Source of the DNA: Alphaproteobacteria bacterium
Lineage (GTDB): Bacteria > Pseudomonadota > Alphaproteobacteria > Thalassobaculales > Thalassobaculaceae
Direction of reading: 5' to 3'
Length of the DNA: 34,814 nt
Assembly (NCBI GenBank): GCA_024742275.1
Contig: JANSYS010000033.1
Coordinates: 1-34,814 of the forward strand
Both the position numbers and the translations under genes were made by a program. Position 1 is the first letter of the stretch. The number at the start of each line of letters is the position of its first letter. Below the pieces are notes generated by a model, which saw nothing but the letters and a program-made list of their open reading frames with translations, did no database searches and was not told the DNA's origin. Shown piece after piece: positions 6,914 to 16,008 of this stretch.

Positions 6914-9427
6914 TCAGGGCGTCATCGGTTCCCAACGGTCGGGACTCGTGCAGCGCCGTGCCGCCCGACCGTCCTCGTCGAGAGCGAAAAGCGTGATCCA
7001 GCCGTTCCGCACCAGCCGTCCTACCGTCTCGTGCCTGTCGATCACGCTGTCGATCGCCGCTTGCGGGGCTTCGATGAAGACCGACAGCCGCATCGGTTCG
7101 TGGACGAGCTTCTCCCCGTCATGGACCGACTGCCACGGCAACCCGGTCCGCAGGTCTCCGCCGTTGCCCTCCAACACGCCAATGGAGCCGACCGCATTGA
7201 GCAACGTCTTGTTGCCGCTACCGAACACGACATTGTCGACGCTCGACCCGTAGTATTGGAGGTTGATCCAACTGGCGACGACCATCGGTGCCGTCATGAT
7301 CAGATCGAGAACCGCGAACTCCGGATCGGCCTTCCAGTCGTAGCTGTGCAGGAAGACCCTGCCATCGAGATCGAAGCCGACGGTCCGGCTGCGCGGTGCC
7401 GCGACGAAGGCGGCGCAACCGGCGAGGCCCCATTCAGGGCGCACCTGGCTCCAGTCCCGGGCCCGAGCCTGCACCGAGCCATACGGGTCGGACACATCCG
7501 CTCCACTGAGCTTCGGCAACCGCTCCAGGCGAGCGATGTCTCCGGCGGTGGAGAGCCAGGAACGACACTCGGCCAGGTCGGCGGCGCGCTCGAAGGCTAC
7601 CGCTTCGTCGGCAAAGAGCGTGACGTGGTCCGTCGTCGTGTCGTGCAAGGCCCCGACGAACAGCGTGTCGTCCGGAACAGAGATGCCCGCATCGGCAAGG
7701 CCCGCACGAACGTCTCGATCGTTCAGGATCTCGGCGGCCACCTGGGCGTTGATCTCGCCGCTCTGCCCGCCGCATGCGCCGCAGTCGAGACCGCTCGCAT
7801 GCAGATTGTTGACCGTCGACGACCCATGGCCGACCAGCAGGACCAGCGGAGCGAAACGCCGAGTCAGGGACATTCCCTTTAGAATTGCCGTCGCCATCTG
7901 GATACGCTGGGCGACGCCGATGTCGCCCAGGATGCCGCTCTCCGACCGCACAGCGGCTTCGGGAACCAAGCGAGCCTTCTCCGCCGCCGTCAGACCGGCG
8001 GTTTTCGGATGCTCAACAGGCCGCGTCAGCCCGAGGGCATCGGTCGCCAGCTTCACGGCGTAGCCGAGACCGGCGACTTCGACGAACGGGAAACTGGAAA
8101 CGGACGCGCGTTTCGCATTGCTCCACGTCTCCAGCAATCCCTTGCGATTCTTCCGCGCCTCGACCAGGGAACGGTTATCCGCTTCGGTCGGCGCCGTCTC
8201 GCGGGCGATCATTCCCGGCGATACGAGGACCGGACAATGGCTGTGCCCCCGCTCGGCACCCAACGGCACATGCTCCAGCGGCAGCCCGAAGAACCCGGCA
8301 AAGCCGATGGTCTCGATGCCGGGTGAAACGCTCTCGAACGCTCGCCTGAAGACCTCGGAGCGAACATCAATGCAGAAAGCCGCCTGTACCGCGGGCCGGA
8401 GGGCCAACGGGTAGGCTTTCCGCCCCGCAAGTCCGGCCGAGAACCGCCGCTGCCAGGCGCGCTCATAGGCGGAAAGCAGCAATTCGTCGAACGACCGGTC
8501 GGACTTGTTGCCGACCTCCGTCCGATAGCGAATCCTCTCAATGGCCCACAGAGACAACATATCTATGTCGTCGAACAGAACGCCGCGCAGGATGACTTCC
8601 CAGCCCAGCCGCGCCGCCAGAAGCTCGATCAGGTGATCGTCCTCTCCACCGCCGAGTTCAGCCTCCCAGAGCAGGTGACGGGCATAGCCGGCCCAACCGG
8701 AGATGCTCATGAGCAGCCGGTGGCAGTAGAGTTCAGTGCCGTCTTCGGGTACGCCGAGCAGCGCAAGCCCCTCCGAGATCATTGCCCGGGCATCGTCCGG
8801 CAAGTTCGACGCATGCTTAAGTGCGCCCTTCAGGCCGAGGATCTCCGGTGTGCGGTCCGTGACGACCATGGAGCGCCAAGCCTCGTAGAACCCCGACCGG
8901 TCGTCCGTTTCAGGCGATCCGTCGGCGAACGATCCAAAATACGTCGCTCCGCACTGGGAGATCTGCTGAACGACGATCTGCGCCCAGTCGGTTCCCGTGA
9001 GAGCGGCGGCGACATCGGCCACGGTCTTGATCGGAGCGACGGCGGACACTTCCGTGCGATCGGAGAGCGTCGCCTTGACCTCGCTAACAGACCTCGGCAC
9101 GTCCGAGCCAGTGCCAGCCGCCGCCAGCGCATCGGCAATATCCCGATCCTCGATCCGGCCGGCCTTCAAAGCGTCCGCGAAGAAGTCCCGATCCATGAGC
9201 ATCCGCCCGCCGGACACCTGTTCAATCCGCTTCACCGCGTCGCCGAACCTGTGATCGTCCAGTCCGAGGAATGGGTTGACGGCGACGAACCGGTCCAGCG
9301 GCCAGAGCGGCGCGACACGCCGCATGGCTTTCTCCACAGCCGCCATCGGGTCCGGAGCGACCGGATCGCTCCAGGACCGGTCGGGCTGCACGTCGACGAC
9401 GGCTTTCAGTGCTGTCTGAGCATTCAT
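6914..9427 (-). CDS. dabA: DabA, zinc-dependent subunit of the DAB inorganic carbon transporter
   Basis: An 837-residue member of the DUF2309/UPF0753 family. DabA is a cytoplasmic protein with a beta-carbonic-anhydrase-like zinc site that, with membrane subunit DabB, accumulates bicarbonate using the cation gradient. The site is intact: Cys352 and Asp354 in FCIDVRSE, His534 in LVGHGSS and Cys549 in LDCGACGG. Their spacing matches the Halothiobacillus protein (C351, D353, H524, C539). The ATG at 9427 has GAGGAGA upstream. It lies 13 bp after dabB, forming a dabBA operon. No RuBisCO or carboxysome gene is in the window, so the carbon sink is unknown; anaplerotic carboxylation is one possibility. 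Confidence 0.92.
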   Translation of the reverse strand: MNAQTALKAVVDVQPDRSWSDPVAPDPMAAVEKAMRRVAPLWPLDRFVAVNPFLGLDDHRFGDAVKRIEQVSGGRMLMDRDFFADALKAGRIEDRDIADALAAAGTGSDVPRSVSEVKATLSDRTEVSAVAPIKTVADVAAALTGTDWAQIVVQQISQCGATYFGSFADGSPETDDRSGFYEAWRSMVVTDRTPEILGLKGALKHASNLPDDARAMISEGLALLGVPEDGTELYCHRLLMSISGWAGYARHLLWEAELGGGEDDHLIELLAARLGWEVILRGVLFDDIDMLSLWAIERIRYRTEVGNKSDRSFDELLLSAYERAWQRRFSAGLAGRKAYPLALRPAVQAAFCIDVRSEVFRRAFESVSPGIETIGFAGFFGLPLEHVPLGAERGHSHCPVLVSPGMIARETAPTEADNRSLVEARKNRKGLLETWSNAKRASVSSFPFVEVAGLGYAVKLATDALGLTRPVEHPKTAGLTAAEKARLVPEAAVRSESGILGDIGVAQRIQMATAILKGMSLTRRFAPLVLLVGHGSSTVNNLHASGLDCGACGGQSGEINAQVAAEILNDRDVRAGLADAGISVPDDTLFVGALHDTTTDHVTLFADEAVAFERAADLAECRSWLSTAGDIARLERLPKLSGADVSDPYGSVQARARDWSQVRPEWGLAGCAAFVAAPRSRTVGFDLDGRVFLHSYDWKADPEFAVLDLIMTAPMVVASWINLQYYGSSVDNVVFGSGNKTLLNAVGSIGVLEGNGGDLRTGLPWQSVHDGEKLVHEPMRLSVFIEAPQAAIDSVIDRHETVGRLVRNGWITLFALDEDGRAARRCTSPDRWEPMTP

Positions 9428-9440
9428 CGGTCCATTCTCC

Positions 9441-11015
9441 TCAACGTTGTCCGGAACCGGTCAGCCGATAGCTGCCGACAATCCGATCGAACCAGGCGTT
9501 CGCGTAGAAACCATTGGCGAGATGCACGGCGAAACCGCGCGGCGAGCGGCTACCAGTCCCGAGATAGCCGCAGACCTGAGCAATGGTCAGAGTCATGAAC
9601 GAAAACACGATCAGCGCTTGGATCAGCAGCGCGACCGGCCCCTGTTCCGGAGCCGGCGGCAGTGCCGATCCCATGACCCAGAATGCGACCGTGTGGAGGA
9701 CCAGATAAGCCGCACTCACGGCTCCGGCCAGCAGGGTCAGTCTGGCGAAAAGCGCCGCAGAGGATCCGACCGTCAATTGGCGGGAAAAAAGGATCGACAA
9801 GGCCATGACGAGGATCGCTCCGAGAGCCAACTCGCCCGCGTCCGCACGGAGATCGAGCCCGGCAACCGCCGCAACTCCGTAGCCCGCAGCAAGCGCAGCT
9901 ACCAACACGGGCAGGAAGATGCGGACACTTGGCGAGGCCCCGGTGCGTACCGGATGCTCGGACCGGGCAAGGTCCACCGCGCTACCGGAGGCCAGAAATG
10001 CATGAGCCTTGTAGAGCGAGTGGGCGACGATGTGCAGAGCCGCGAGCGAGAACGCTCCGAGCCCGCACTGCAGGAGCATGAAGCCCATCTGCGCGATCGT
10101 CGACCACGCCAGCGCAACCTTCACGCTGCTCTGCCTGAGCATGACGGCGGATCCAATCACCGCCGTCGCCGCCCCGACGATCGCCAGCAACGGCAGGGTA
10201 CCGGCCGCGAGAACCATCACGTCGGCGAAGCGCAGGACCAGAAATCCTCCGGCATTCACGACGCCCGCATGAAGCAGGGCCGACACCGGTGTCGGCGTCT
10301 CCATGACCTCCAGAAGCCAGCCATGTGTAGGAAACTGAGCCGACTTCAGGATCGCGGCGAAGGCGATCAAAAAACCGGCCCACGTCACCAGACCGCCGGC
10401 TTCCCCGGCGCCGATCCGCTCGGCCGTGTCGAGAATCACTCCCATGTCCGCCGAGCCGAAAGCAAGGTAGAGCAGGATCGCCGCCGTGATCAGGCAGACA
10501 TCACCGGCCCTGGCGGTGATGAACTTCTTCCCGGCGGCGGCCATGGCGAGCCGACGCCCCCGATAGAAGGTCAGCAACCGATGGAGAGCGAGGCTCGTCG
10601 CGATCCAGGCGCCGACCAATATGAAGAGGTTGCCCGCGATCACGAGCAGGGCGACGGCTGCCAGGGTGAGGCAAAGCCAAGCGATGAACAGACCCTGACG
10701 CTCGTCGCCATCGAGGTAGTTCCGACTGAACCCGACAATGATCGTGCCCAGGAAGGTCACCAGAACGAGCATGACCGCGCTGAGCGCATCGAGATGCACC
10801 GGTACCGTAAACGGAACGATCGGCCCCAAATCGAAGCCGCCAAGGAGGAGAAACGTCGCGGCAAGGACGGCTGCAGCCAACGCGGCAACGGTCCCCAAGG
10901 TTCCCGCCTTCAGCGCAAGAGCCGGTCGGCGTCCGGGTTCCGTCCCGGCTAGGACGGCGGCGCCGGCAAGACAAAGCGGCGCCGCAAGCGCAAGAACGGG
11001 GGCAAGAGATGACAT
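9441..11015 (-). CDS. dabB: DabB, NuoL-like membrane subunit of the DAB inorganic carbon transporter
   Basis: A 524-residue polytopic membrane protein of the proton antiporter/NADH-dehydrogenase NuoL family. The conserved core METPTPVSALLHAGVVNAGG and the following HIVAHSLYKAHAFL segment are typical of the proton-conducting subunits. Its 13-bp distance to dabA identifies it as DabB rather than a complex I or Mrp subunit, since no other nuo or mrp genes are present. I place the start at ATG 11015, which has GGAG about eight bases upstream, instead of the TTG at 11036. It probably couples cation influx to DabA's conversion of CO2 to bicarbonate. Confidence 0.88.
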   Translation of the reverse strand: MSSLAPVLALAAPLCLAGAAVLAGTEPGRRPALALKAGTLGTVAALAAAVLAATFLLLGGFDLGPIVPFTVPVHLDALSAVMLVLVTFLGTIIVGFSRNYLDGDERQGLFIAWLCLTLAAVALLVIAGNLFILVGAWIATSLALHRLLTFYRGRRLAMAAAGKKFITARAGDVCLITAAILLYLAFGSADMGVILDTAERIGAGEAGGLVTWAGFLIAFAAILKSAQFPTHGWLLEVMETPTPVSALLHAGVVNAGGFLVLRFADVMVLAAGTLPLLAIVGAATAVIGSAVMLRQSSVKVALAWSTIAQMGFMLLQCGLGAFSLAALHIVAHSLYKAHAFLASGSAVDLARSEHPVRTGASPSVRIFLPVLVAALAAGYGVAAVAGLDLRADAGELALGAILVMALSILFSRQLTVGSSAALFARLTLLAGAVSAAYLVLHTVAFWVMGSALPPAPEQGPVALLIQALIVFSFMTLTIAQVCGYLGTGSRSPRGFAVHLANGFYANAWFDRIVGSYRLTGSGQR

Positions 11016-11093
11016 GGCCGACTCCGGTGCGTGCAATTGGATGCGCGCTATGTACCGGATGCTCTGTCACTCAAAAAATACAATGTTTCTATG

Positions 11094-11120
11094 AAATCGT
11101 TCTCTAAAAGCGAACGAATT
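11094..11120. promoter_or_regulatory. Inverted repeat in the AT-rich leader of dabB
   Basis: Arms AAATCGTTC (11094-11102) and GAACGAATT (11112-11120) form a dyad with one mismatch and a 9-base spacer. It sits about 80 bp upstream of the dabB start, in an AT-rich gap after the bciA stop, where the dabBA promoter is expected. It could be an operator. The binding protein is unknown and no regulator gene is adjacent. Confidence 0.35.
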
Positions 11121-11130
11121 TTCTGGACGC

Positions 11131-12138
11131 TCAGAATACCGCGTGATCGCCTCGCTCGACCGTCGTCTCGCCGGCGATCAACCGGGCATAGTGGTCGAAC
11201 AGAGTGTCCTGTCCGAAAGACGGTGTGGCGTCGGCATCGTATCGGCCGGCTTGGCTGTCCCAGACGAGCATCGACTCCGTTGCGTAGTATCGACCGATTC
11301 GGGCGAGTTCAGCTTTGCGGGCGGCGGCGGACGACACCCGACCGGCGAAGCTCAGCATACCGATGATCGCATCCAGCATCCGGACCGGCACATGCTTGAA
11401 CCGCGGCGGGCGTCCCAACAGCGCAAACAAGTGCTCCCCCTGTTCCCTCGGTGTGACGGCAGACCCCGGTCCGCCGATGGGGAGGACCCGATCCTGAAGA
11501 GACGCATCCTCGAGACATCGGGCCAAATAGCGGCCGAGATCGTCGTCGCTGATGGGCTTGCAGGCCGTGAGGTCCCCATCGCCAAACACCAGGAAAGGCT
11601 TACCGCGTCTGACCCGCTCGACCTGTCCGGACAGCGACTTGAAGAACGCGGTCGGTCGGACAATGGAATAGGTCAGTCCGGAGTCCATCAGCGCCCGTTC
11701 GAACGCGAGTTTCGCCTGCTGGAAAGCCAGCAGCGGTTTTTGGACGCAAATGGCCGAGAGCAGGACCATCTGACCGATACCGGCCGCCTGCGCAGCCTGC
11801 AGCGCGTTCATGTGAGCATCATGATCGATCGCCCAGGCATCGCGCGGATCTCCGGTCCGGGATGCGAGACAGGAGACGACGGCGTCGAACCGCTCCCCGG
11901 CGATCCCGTCGCGGGCAAGCGACCCGGGGACGGTAACGTCGCCGAAACGCACCTCCGCGCCGTGCAACAGAGCGGCGCTCTTAGCCGTATCCAACCGGCC
12001 TTTCACGCCCGCACGCGGCCGCACCAGACAAACGACATCGTGGCCCCGCACGGCGAGCGCCCGCACCGTCGCCTGACCGATCGTTCCGGTCGCCCCGAGA
12101 ACGAGAACGCGCTGAACGGAGGTCGTCACGACAGGCAC
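11131..12138 (-). CDS. bciA: Divinyl (proto)chlorophyllide 8-vinyl reductase, BciA type
   Basis: A 335-residue NAD(P)H-dependent reductase of the extended SDR/NmrA-like fold. The nucleotide site is VLVLGATGTIGQATVRAL near the N-terminus. The block LLSAICVQKPLLAFQQAKLAFERAL, together with SIVRPTAFFKSLSGQVE and the following KPISDDDL, is characteristic of BciA. The enzyme reduces the C8 vinyl group in (bacterio)chlorophyll synthesis. The start is GTG at 12138, with an in-frame GTG nine bases further in as alternative. No other photosynthesis gene is in the window, so either the main cluster lies elsewhere or the gene has been kept for another use. It points upstream of dabB on the same strand but is 115 bp from it. 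Confidence 0.82.
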   Translation of the reverse strand: MPVVTTSVQRVLVLGATGTIGQATVRALAVRGHDVVCLVRPRAGVKGRLDTAKSAALLHGAEVRFGDVTVPGSLARDGIAGERFDAVVSCLASRTGDPRDAWAIDHDAHMNALQAAQAAGIGQMVLLSAICVQKPLLAFQQAKLAFERALMDSGLTYSIVRPTAFFKSLSGQVERVRRGKPFLVFGDGDLTACKPISDDDLGRYLARCLEDASLQDRVLPIGGPGSAVTPREQGEHLFALLGRPPRFKHVPVRMLDAIIGMLSFAGRVSSAAARKAELARIGRYYATESMLVWDSQAGRYDADATPSFGQDTLFDHYARLIAGETTVERGDHAVF

Positions 12139-12373
12139 CCTCGGCTACATGGAGTGCGGCCGGTTCGCCAGTTGGTATCGCGTCTGGCCGGCAATCCGCT
12201 CTCCCCCCTCGCCTGTACCAAGGAGCTCGATCATAGCGCACCCCCTCGCGGAGTCAGGAGACCATCGCTCCACCGCGGTTGACGGCGGTCGCGAAACCAG
12301 GGATCGATGCGGCCAGGTCGCCAGCAACGCAAAAGAGGGCGATGGAAACCAAGACGCAGGGCGGGCCCGAACC
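12139..12373. promoter_or_regulatory. Divergent gap between bciA and hpnC
   Basis: This 235-bp region must contain the promoters for bciA (minus) and the hpnCDE operon (plus). I found no clear -35/-10 pair, operator or hairpin. A 29-codon open frame at 12145-12234 (minus) ends just before bciA, but nothing supports it as a gene. Confidence 0.25.
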
Positions 12374-13306
12374 ATGCACATCGATAAAGGGCTTTCGCAG
12401 CTCCCGATGCAGGAGCGAAGGCCGAACAGGACCGCGGAGACCGAGAATTTTCCGGTCGCATCTCTGCTGATCGCCCGTGATCTGCGGCCTGCTGTGAAAG
12501 CTTATTACGCGATGGCGCGCGCGGCGGACGATGTCGCCGACGACGACGGACTTTCGGCGGAAGCGAAAATCCAGCTCTTGGATTGCATCGAAACCGCCCT
12601 CAGCGACGGCGCCGGATATGTCGCCACGGCGCGTTCTTCGGCCGTTGACGACCGGAGAGACGCCGTATGCGCCGCCGCCAAGGCCAGGCGCATCCTGGCG
12701 GAGCGCAAGCTGCCAATGGAGCACGCGACCCGCCTTCTGGTAGCCTTCCGGCGCGACGCAGTACAACCGCGCATCGCCACTTGGGCGGAGTTGATGGACT
12801 ACTGTGCGGATTCAGCGGCCCCCGTCGGTCGGTTCCTCCTCGATCTTCATGGCGAGACCGCAGACGGCTATCCCGCCTCCGACGCGTTGTGTACAGCCCT
12901 GCAGGTCCTGAACCACCTGCAGGACTGCGCCGACGACTACCGGCGACTCAATCGGATCTACCTTCCGGCGGATTGGCTTGCCGAGGAAGGCGTCCCCGAA
13001 ACCGATCTAGCCGCCGCCCGATCCAGTCCGGGGCTGCGCCGCGTACTCGACCGGTGCCTGAACGAGATTGCCGACCTCCTCGCCCGCGCAAGACCGCTTC
13101 CCCAGCGCATGCGGTCGGTTCGCCTCGCCCTGGAAACCGCCGTTGTCGTGACTCTCGCAGAAGCGCTTGCCCGCCGGCTCGCGGCCTTGGATCCGCTGGC
13201 GGCACGGGTCCATGTCTCGAAACCGGCGATGCTGGCTCTCGCCGGGATCGCGGTATCCAGATTCCTGTTGCATCGCATGGCGAATCCCGTGAGCCGAAGA
13301 GCATGA
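12374..13306 (+). CDS. hpnC: Hydroxysqualene synthase HpnC
   Basis: A 310-residue squalene/phytoene-synthase-fold protein. The typical HpnC opening ENFPVASLLI is followed by the first Asp-rich motif ARAADDVADD (about 48-57); the second motif is LNHLQDCADDYRRL. In the three-step route HpnC converts presqualene diphosphate to hydroxysqualene. Its stop overlaps the hpnD start (ATGA at 13303-13306), showing translational coupling. I start it at ATG 12374, giving the usual length, because the frame upstream has no HpnC-like sequence. The ribosome binding site there is weak. Confidence 0.88.
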   Translation: MHIDKGLSQLPMQERRPNRTAETENFPVASLLIARDLRPAVKAYYAMARAADDVADDDGLSAEAKIQLLDCIETALSDGAGYVATARSSAVDDRRDAVCAAAKARRILAERKLPMEHATRLLVAFRRDAVQPRIATWAELMDYCADSAAPVGRFLLDLHGETADGYPASDALCTALQVLNHLQDCADDYRRLNRIYLPADWLAEEGVPETDLAAARSSPGLRRVLDRCLNEIADLLARARPLPQRMRSVRLALETAVVVTLAEALARRLAALDPLAARVHVSKPAMLALAGIAVSRFLLHRMANPVSRRA

Positions 13307-14160
13307 GCGGTCTCGGCGTCCATGACCGGGAGGCGGCGTCGCATGTGGAAGCGATCGTGCGGGCCTCGGGATCATCGTTCCGGTGGGGGATGCGCATTCT
13401 GCCGCCGGACCGCCGCCGCGCCATCTACGCGGTCTACGCCTTCTGCCGGGTGATCGACGACATCGCCGACGAGCCGGGCGATATCGCGGAACGGCAAGCT
13501 CGATTGGATGGGTGGCGTGCCGAGATCGCCCGTCTCTATGACGGCGCGGACCCGACCGAGCCGATTGGCCTGGCCCTGAAACCCGGCATCCAGCGCTACG
13601 GATTGCCGAGACCCGAGTTCGAAGCGCTGATCGACGGAATGGAGAGCGACCTGCGCGGCGACACCCTTGCCCCCAGCTCGGACGCGCTCGAACTCTACTG
13701 TCGCAGGGTCGCCGGTGCGGTGGGGATTCTGTCGATGCGATGCTTCGGCGCCGATCAACCCGAGGCGGACGAAGCCGCCATTGCTCTCGGGGAAGCGCTG
13801 CAACTCACGAACATTCTGCGGGACCTCGGCGAAGACGCCGCCGACGCTCGCCTATACTTGCCGAACGATCTGCTGGACAAGCACGGCATCGCAGAGCGCG
13901 ATCCGAGCGCTGTTCTCGACCACCCGGCCCTGCCCGCCATCTGCCGGGATCTCGCCGCCAAGGCGAACGCCCGGTTCGCGGAGGCCCGCGGTCTGATCGC
14001 CCGGTGCGATCGGAGGACGATGCGGCCCGCGGTGATGATGATGGTCGGCTACGAGGCCCTGCTCGGCCGGATGGAGGAAGCGGGCTGGCGGGAGCCGCGC
14101 CGGCGATCGGCACTCCCGGCTTGGCGCCGGATCCTTCTGCTGCGGCATCTGCTGGCATGA
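13303..14160 (+). CDS. hpnD: Presqualene diphosphate synthase HpnD
   Basis: A 285-residue all-helical synthase of the same fold as HpnC. It carries the substrate-binding motif YAFCRVIDDIADEP (45-58), YCRRVAGAVG in the middle, and the second Asp-rich region LTNILRDLGEDAADARLYLP. HpnD joins two farnesyl diphosphates to presqualene diphosphate, the first step toward squalene for hopanoids. Overlaps at both ends (ATGA with hpnC and ATGA with hpnE) make hpnCDE a tight operon. The active-site motifs are complete. Confidence 0.9.
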   Translation: MSGLGVHDREAASHVEAIVRASGSSFRWGMRILPPDRRRAIYAVYAFCRVIDDIADEPGDIAERQARLDGWRAEIARLYDGADPTEPIGLALKPGIQRYGLPRPEFEALIDGMESDLRGDTLAPSSDALELYCRRVAGAVGILSMRCFGADQPEADEAAIALGEALQLTNILRDLGEDAADARLYLPNDLLDKHGIAERDPSAVLDHPALPAICRDLAAKANARFAEARGLIARCDRRTMRPAVMMMVGYEALLGRMEEAGWREPRRRSALPAWRRILLLRHLLA

Positions 14161-15431
14161 CGACGCAGTCGGGACCGGGTCGGGCCGTGCATATCATCGG
14201 CGCCGGGTTGGCGGGGCTGGCCGCCGCCCTCGCCTTGAGCAAGTCCGGTCGGTCCGTATGCATTCATGAGGCCGCGCCCCAGGCGGGAGGCCGGTGCCGC
14301 TCGTTCCACGACGCGACGCTGGGCCGCCGCATCGATAACGGGAACCATCTTCTGCTGTCAGCGAACCGTGCGGCGCTCGACTACCTGGCCGAAACAGGTG
14401 CGGCCGACACCCTGGTCGCAGGCGATGGGCCGATCCCGTTTCTCGATCTTTCCACCGGCGACGCGTGGAAGCTCGACCTGGGCACCGGCGGGCTGCTGCG
14501 TCGGCTGGCGGCTCCGGTGTTCCAGGTACCCGGAGCCCGATGTCTGGACGCCGTCGCGATGGTCCGCCTTGCCACCGCGCGACCGGAAACGTCCGTGCTG
14601 GACGCTCTCGGGCCAGGTCCCCTCATGGAGCGGTTCTGGCGACCGTTCACGACGGCAGTGCTCAACACCGATCCGGAAGAAGCATCGGCTGCCCTGCTAC
14701 GTGGCGTTCTGGGAACGCTCCTGTTCGAGGGCGGCGACGGTCTGATTCCCCTGACCGCCCGCGACGGCCTGAGCGAAAGCTTCGTCGATCCGTGTCTGGC
14801 CGCCTTGGCGGCGCGCGGCGTGCCCCTCGGTCTCGGCAGGCGGCTGCGCGCGATCGACCTGGAGGGCAACCGGGCGACCGCGCTGCACTTCCAGGGCGAG
14901 AGCATCGCTCTGGCGGACACCGATGACGTCGTGATAGCCGTGCCGGCGACAGCGGCGTCGGCGCTGCTCCCCGGCCTGACTGTTCCTGCGGAAACCTCGG
15001 CAATCGTCAATGCGCATTTCATCCTCGAAGCGCCCGGACAAGTTCCAGGCGGAGGAGTGCTCATCGGGCTGGTCGGAGGCACCGCCGAATGGGTGTTTCT
15101 GCGCGGCGATCTCGCCAGCATAACCGTCAGCGCCGCCGACACCTGGATCGACCGGCCCGCCGAAGAACTGCTCGACCTCCTTTGGCGCGATACAGCGACA
15201 GCACTTGGTCAACCGGACGCGGCGCGCCCGCCTGGCCGCATCGTCAAGGAACGGCGCGCCACCTTCCGGCAAACCCCCGAAGCGATGAAGCGACGACCGG
15301 TCTCGACGACGGCTTGGCGCAATCTGGTCCTTGCCGGCGACTGGACCAACACCGGCCTGCCCGCCACGATCGAGGGAGCCATCCGATCGGGTGGCGCAGC
15401 GGCGCAGGCGCTTATGGACGCCCGAGAATGA
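14157..15431 (+). CDS. hpnE: Hydroxysqualene dehydroxylase HpnE (squalene-associated FAD oxidoreductase)
   Basis: A 424-residue FAD-dependent amine-oxidase-like enzyme that reduces hydroxysqualene to squalene. The Rossmann motif VHIIGAGLAGLAAALAL is at the N-terminus, followed by the FAD-contacting stretch GGRCRSF, and the C-terminal FAD motif LAGDWTNTGLPATIEGAI is intact. The ATG overlaps the hpnD stop. No squalene-hopene cyclase (shc/hpnF) gene is in the window, so the squalene must be used by genes elsewhere. Confidence 0.92.
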   Translation: MTTQSGPGRAVHIIGAGLAGLAAALALSKSGRSVCIHEAAPQAGGRCRSFHDATLGRRIDNGNHLLLSANRAALDYLAETGAADTLVAGDGPIPFLDLSTGDAWKLDLGTGGLLRRLAAPVFQVPGARCLDAVAMVRLATARPETSVLDALGPGPLMERFWRPFTTAVLNTDPEEASAALLRGVLGTLLFEGGDGLIPLTARDGLSESFVDPCLAALAARGVPLGLGRRLRAIDLEGNRATALHFQGESIALADTDDVVIAVPATAASALLPGLTVPAETSAIVNAHFILEAPGQVPGGGVLIGLVGGTAEWVFLRGDLASITVSAADTWIDRPAEELLDLLWRDTATALGQPDAARPPGRIVKERRATFRQTPEAMKRRPVSTTAWRNLVLAGDWTNTGLPATIEGAIRSGGAAAQALMDARE

Positions 15432-15527
15432 ACTGAACTGGACCGCACGGCGCCCCCGCCCGCGATTGTTCCGGCGCGACCGGCCGGGCTAGGCTGAGGC
15501 GAGAGCTATGCAGTGAGGAGACACACC

Positions 15528-15920
15528 ATGGACGCTGTCACCGGCGGGTGCCTGTGCGGCGACGTTCGGATCGTCGCAACGGGAAAGCCGGACAGGGTCG
15601 GCATCTGCCATTGCCTGAACTGCCGAAAGCACCACGGCGCGCTTTTCTATGCTGCCGCCATATTCCCGCAGGCAGCCGTCACCATCACCGGCGAGACGCG
15701 GGGCTACGCCGGTCGTTTCTCCTGCCCACGGTGCGGCTCCCCGGTCTTCGCGCGAACCGATGACGAGATCGAAATTCATCTGGGAACGCTCGACGCGCCC
15801 AACCATTTTATGCCGGACTACGAGATCTGGACCGTCCGGCGCGAGTCCTGGTTGCCGCCGTTTCCGGTAGCTCTGCGCTGTCCAGGCGATCGGGAACCAG
15901 AGTCCCCGGCACAGGGCTGA
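15528..15920 (+). CDS. GFA (glutathione-dependent formaldehyde-activating) family protein
   Basis: A 130-residue zinc-binding protein of the GFA/CENP-V fold. The cysteine clusters of the family are all present: GGCLCGDVRI, ICHCLNCRKHHG and FSCPRCGSPVF. The founding member binds glutathione and promotes its adduct with formaldehyde, but most family members have no established reaction. ATG 15528 has GAGGAG upstream. It stands alone about 100 bp after hpnE; I see no functional link to the squalene genes. Confidence 0.85.
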   Translation: MDAVTGGCLCGDVRIVATGKPDRVGICHCLNCRKHHGALFYAAAIFPQAAVTITGETRGYAGRFSCPRCGSPVFARTDDEIEIHLGTLDAPNHFMPDYEIWTVRRESWLPPFPVALRCPGDREPESPAQG

Positions 15921-16008
15921 AGAGTGAGCAATCTGACTCTCACCCGGGACGCCGACGGCGTGTCGTCCACCGGCCGAAAGCCCACTGTTCGAGTTCAGTT
16001 CAGACTCT

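Noticed and set aside
9447..10952. A 501-codon plus-strand frame opposite dabB.
   Set aside because: Same pattern of charged, low-complexity translation; dabB on the other strand has clear NuoL-family motifs.
12145..12234. A 29-codon minus-strand frame directly upstream of bciA, considered as a small leader peptide.
   Set aside because: No ribosome binding site, attenuator hairpin or recognisable sequence supports it.
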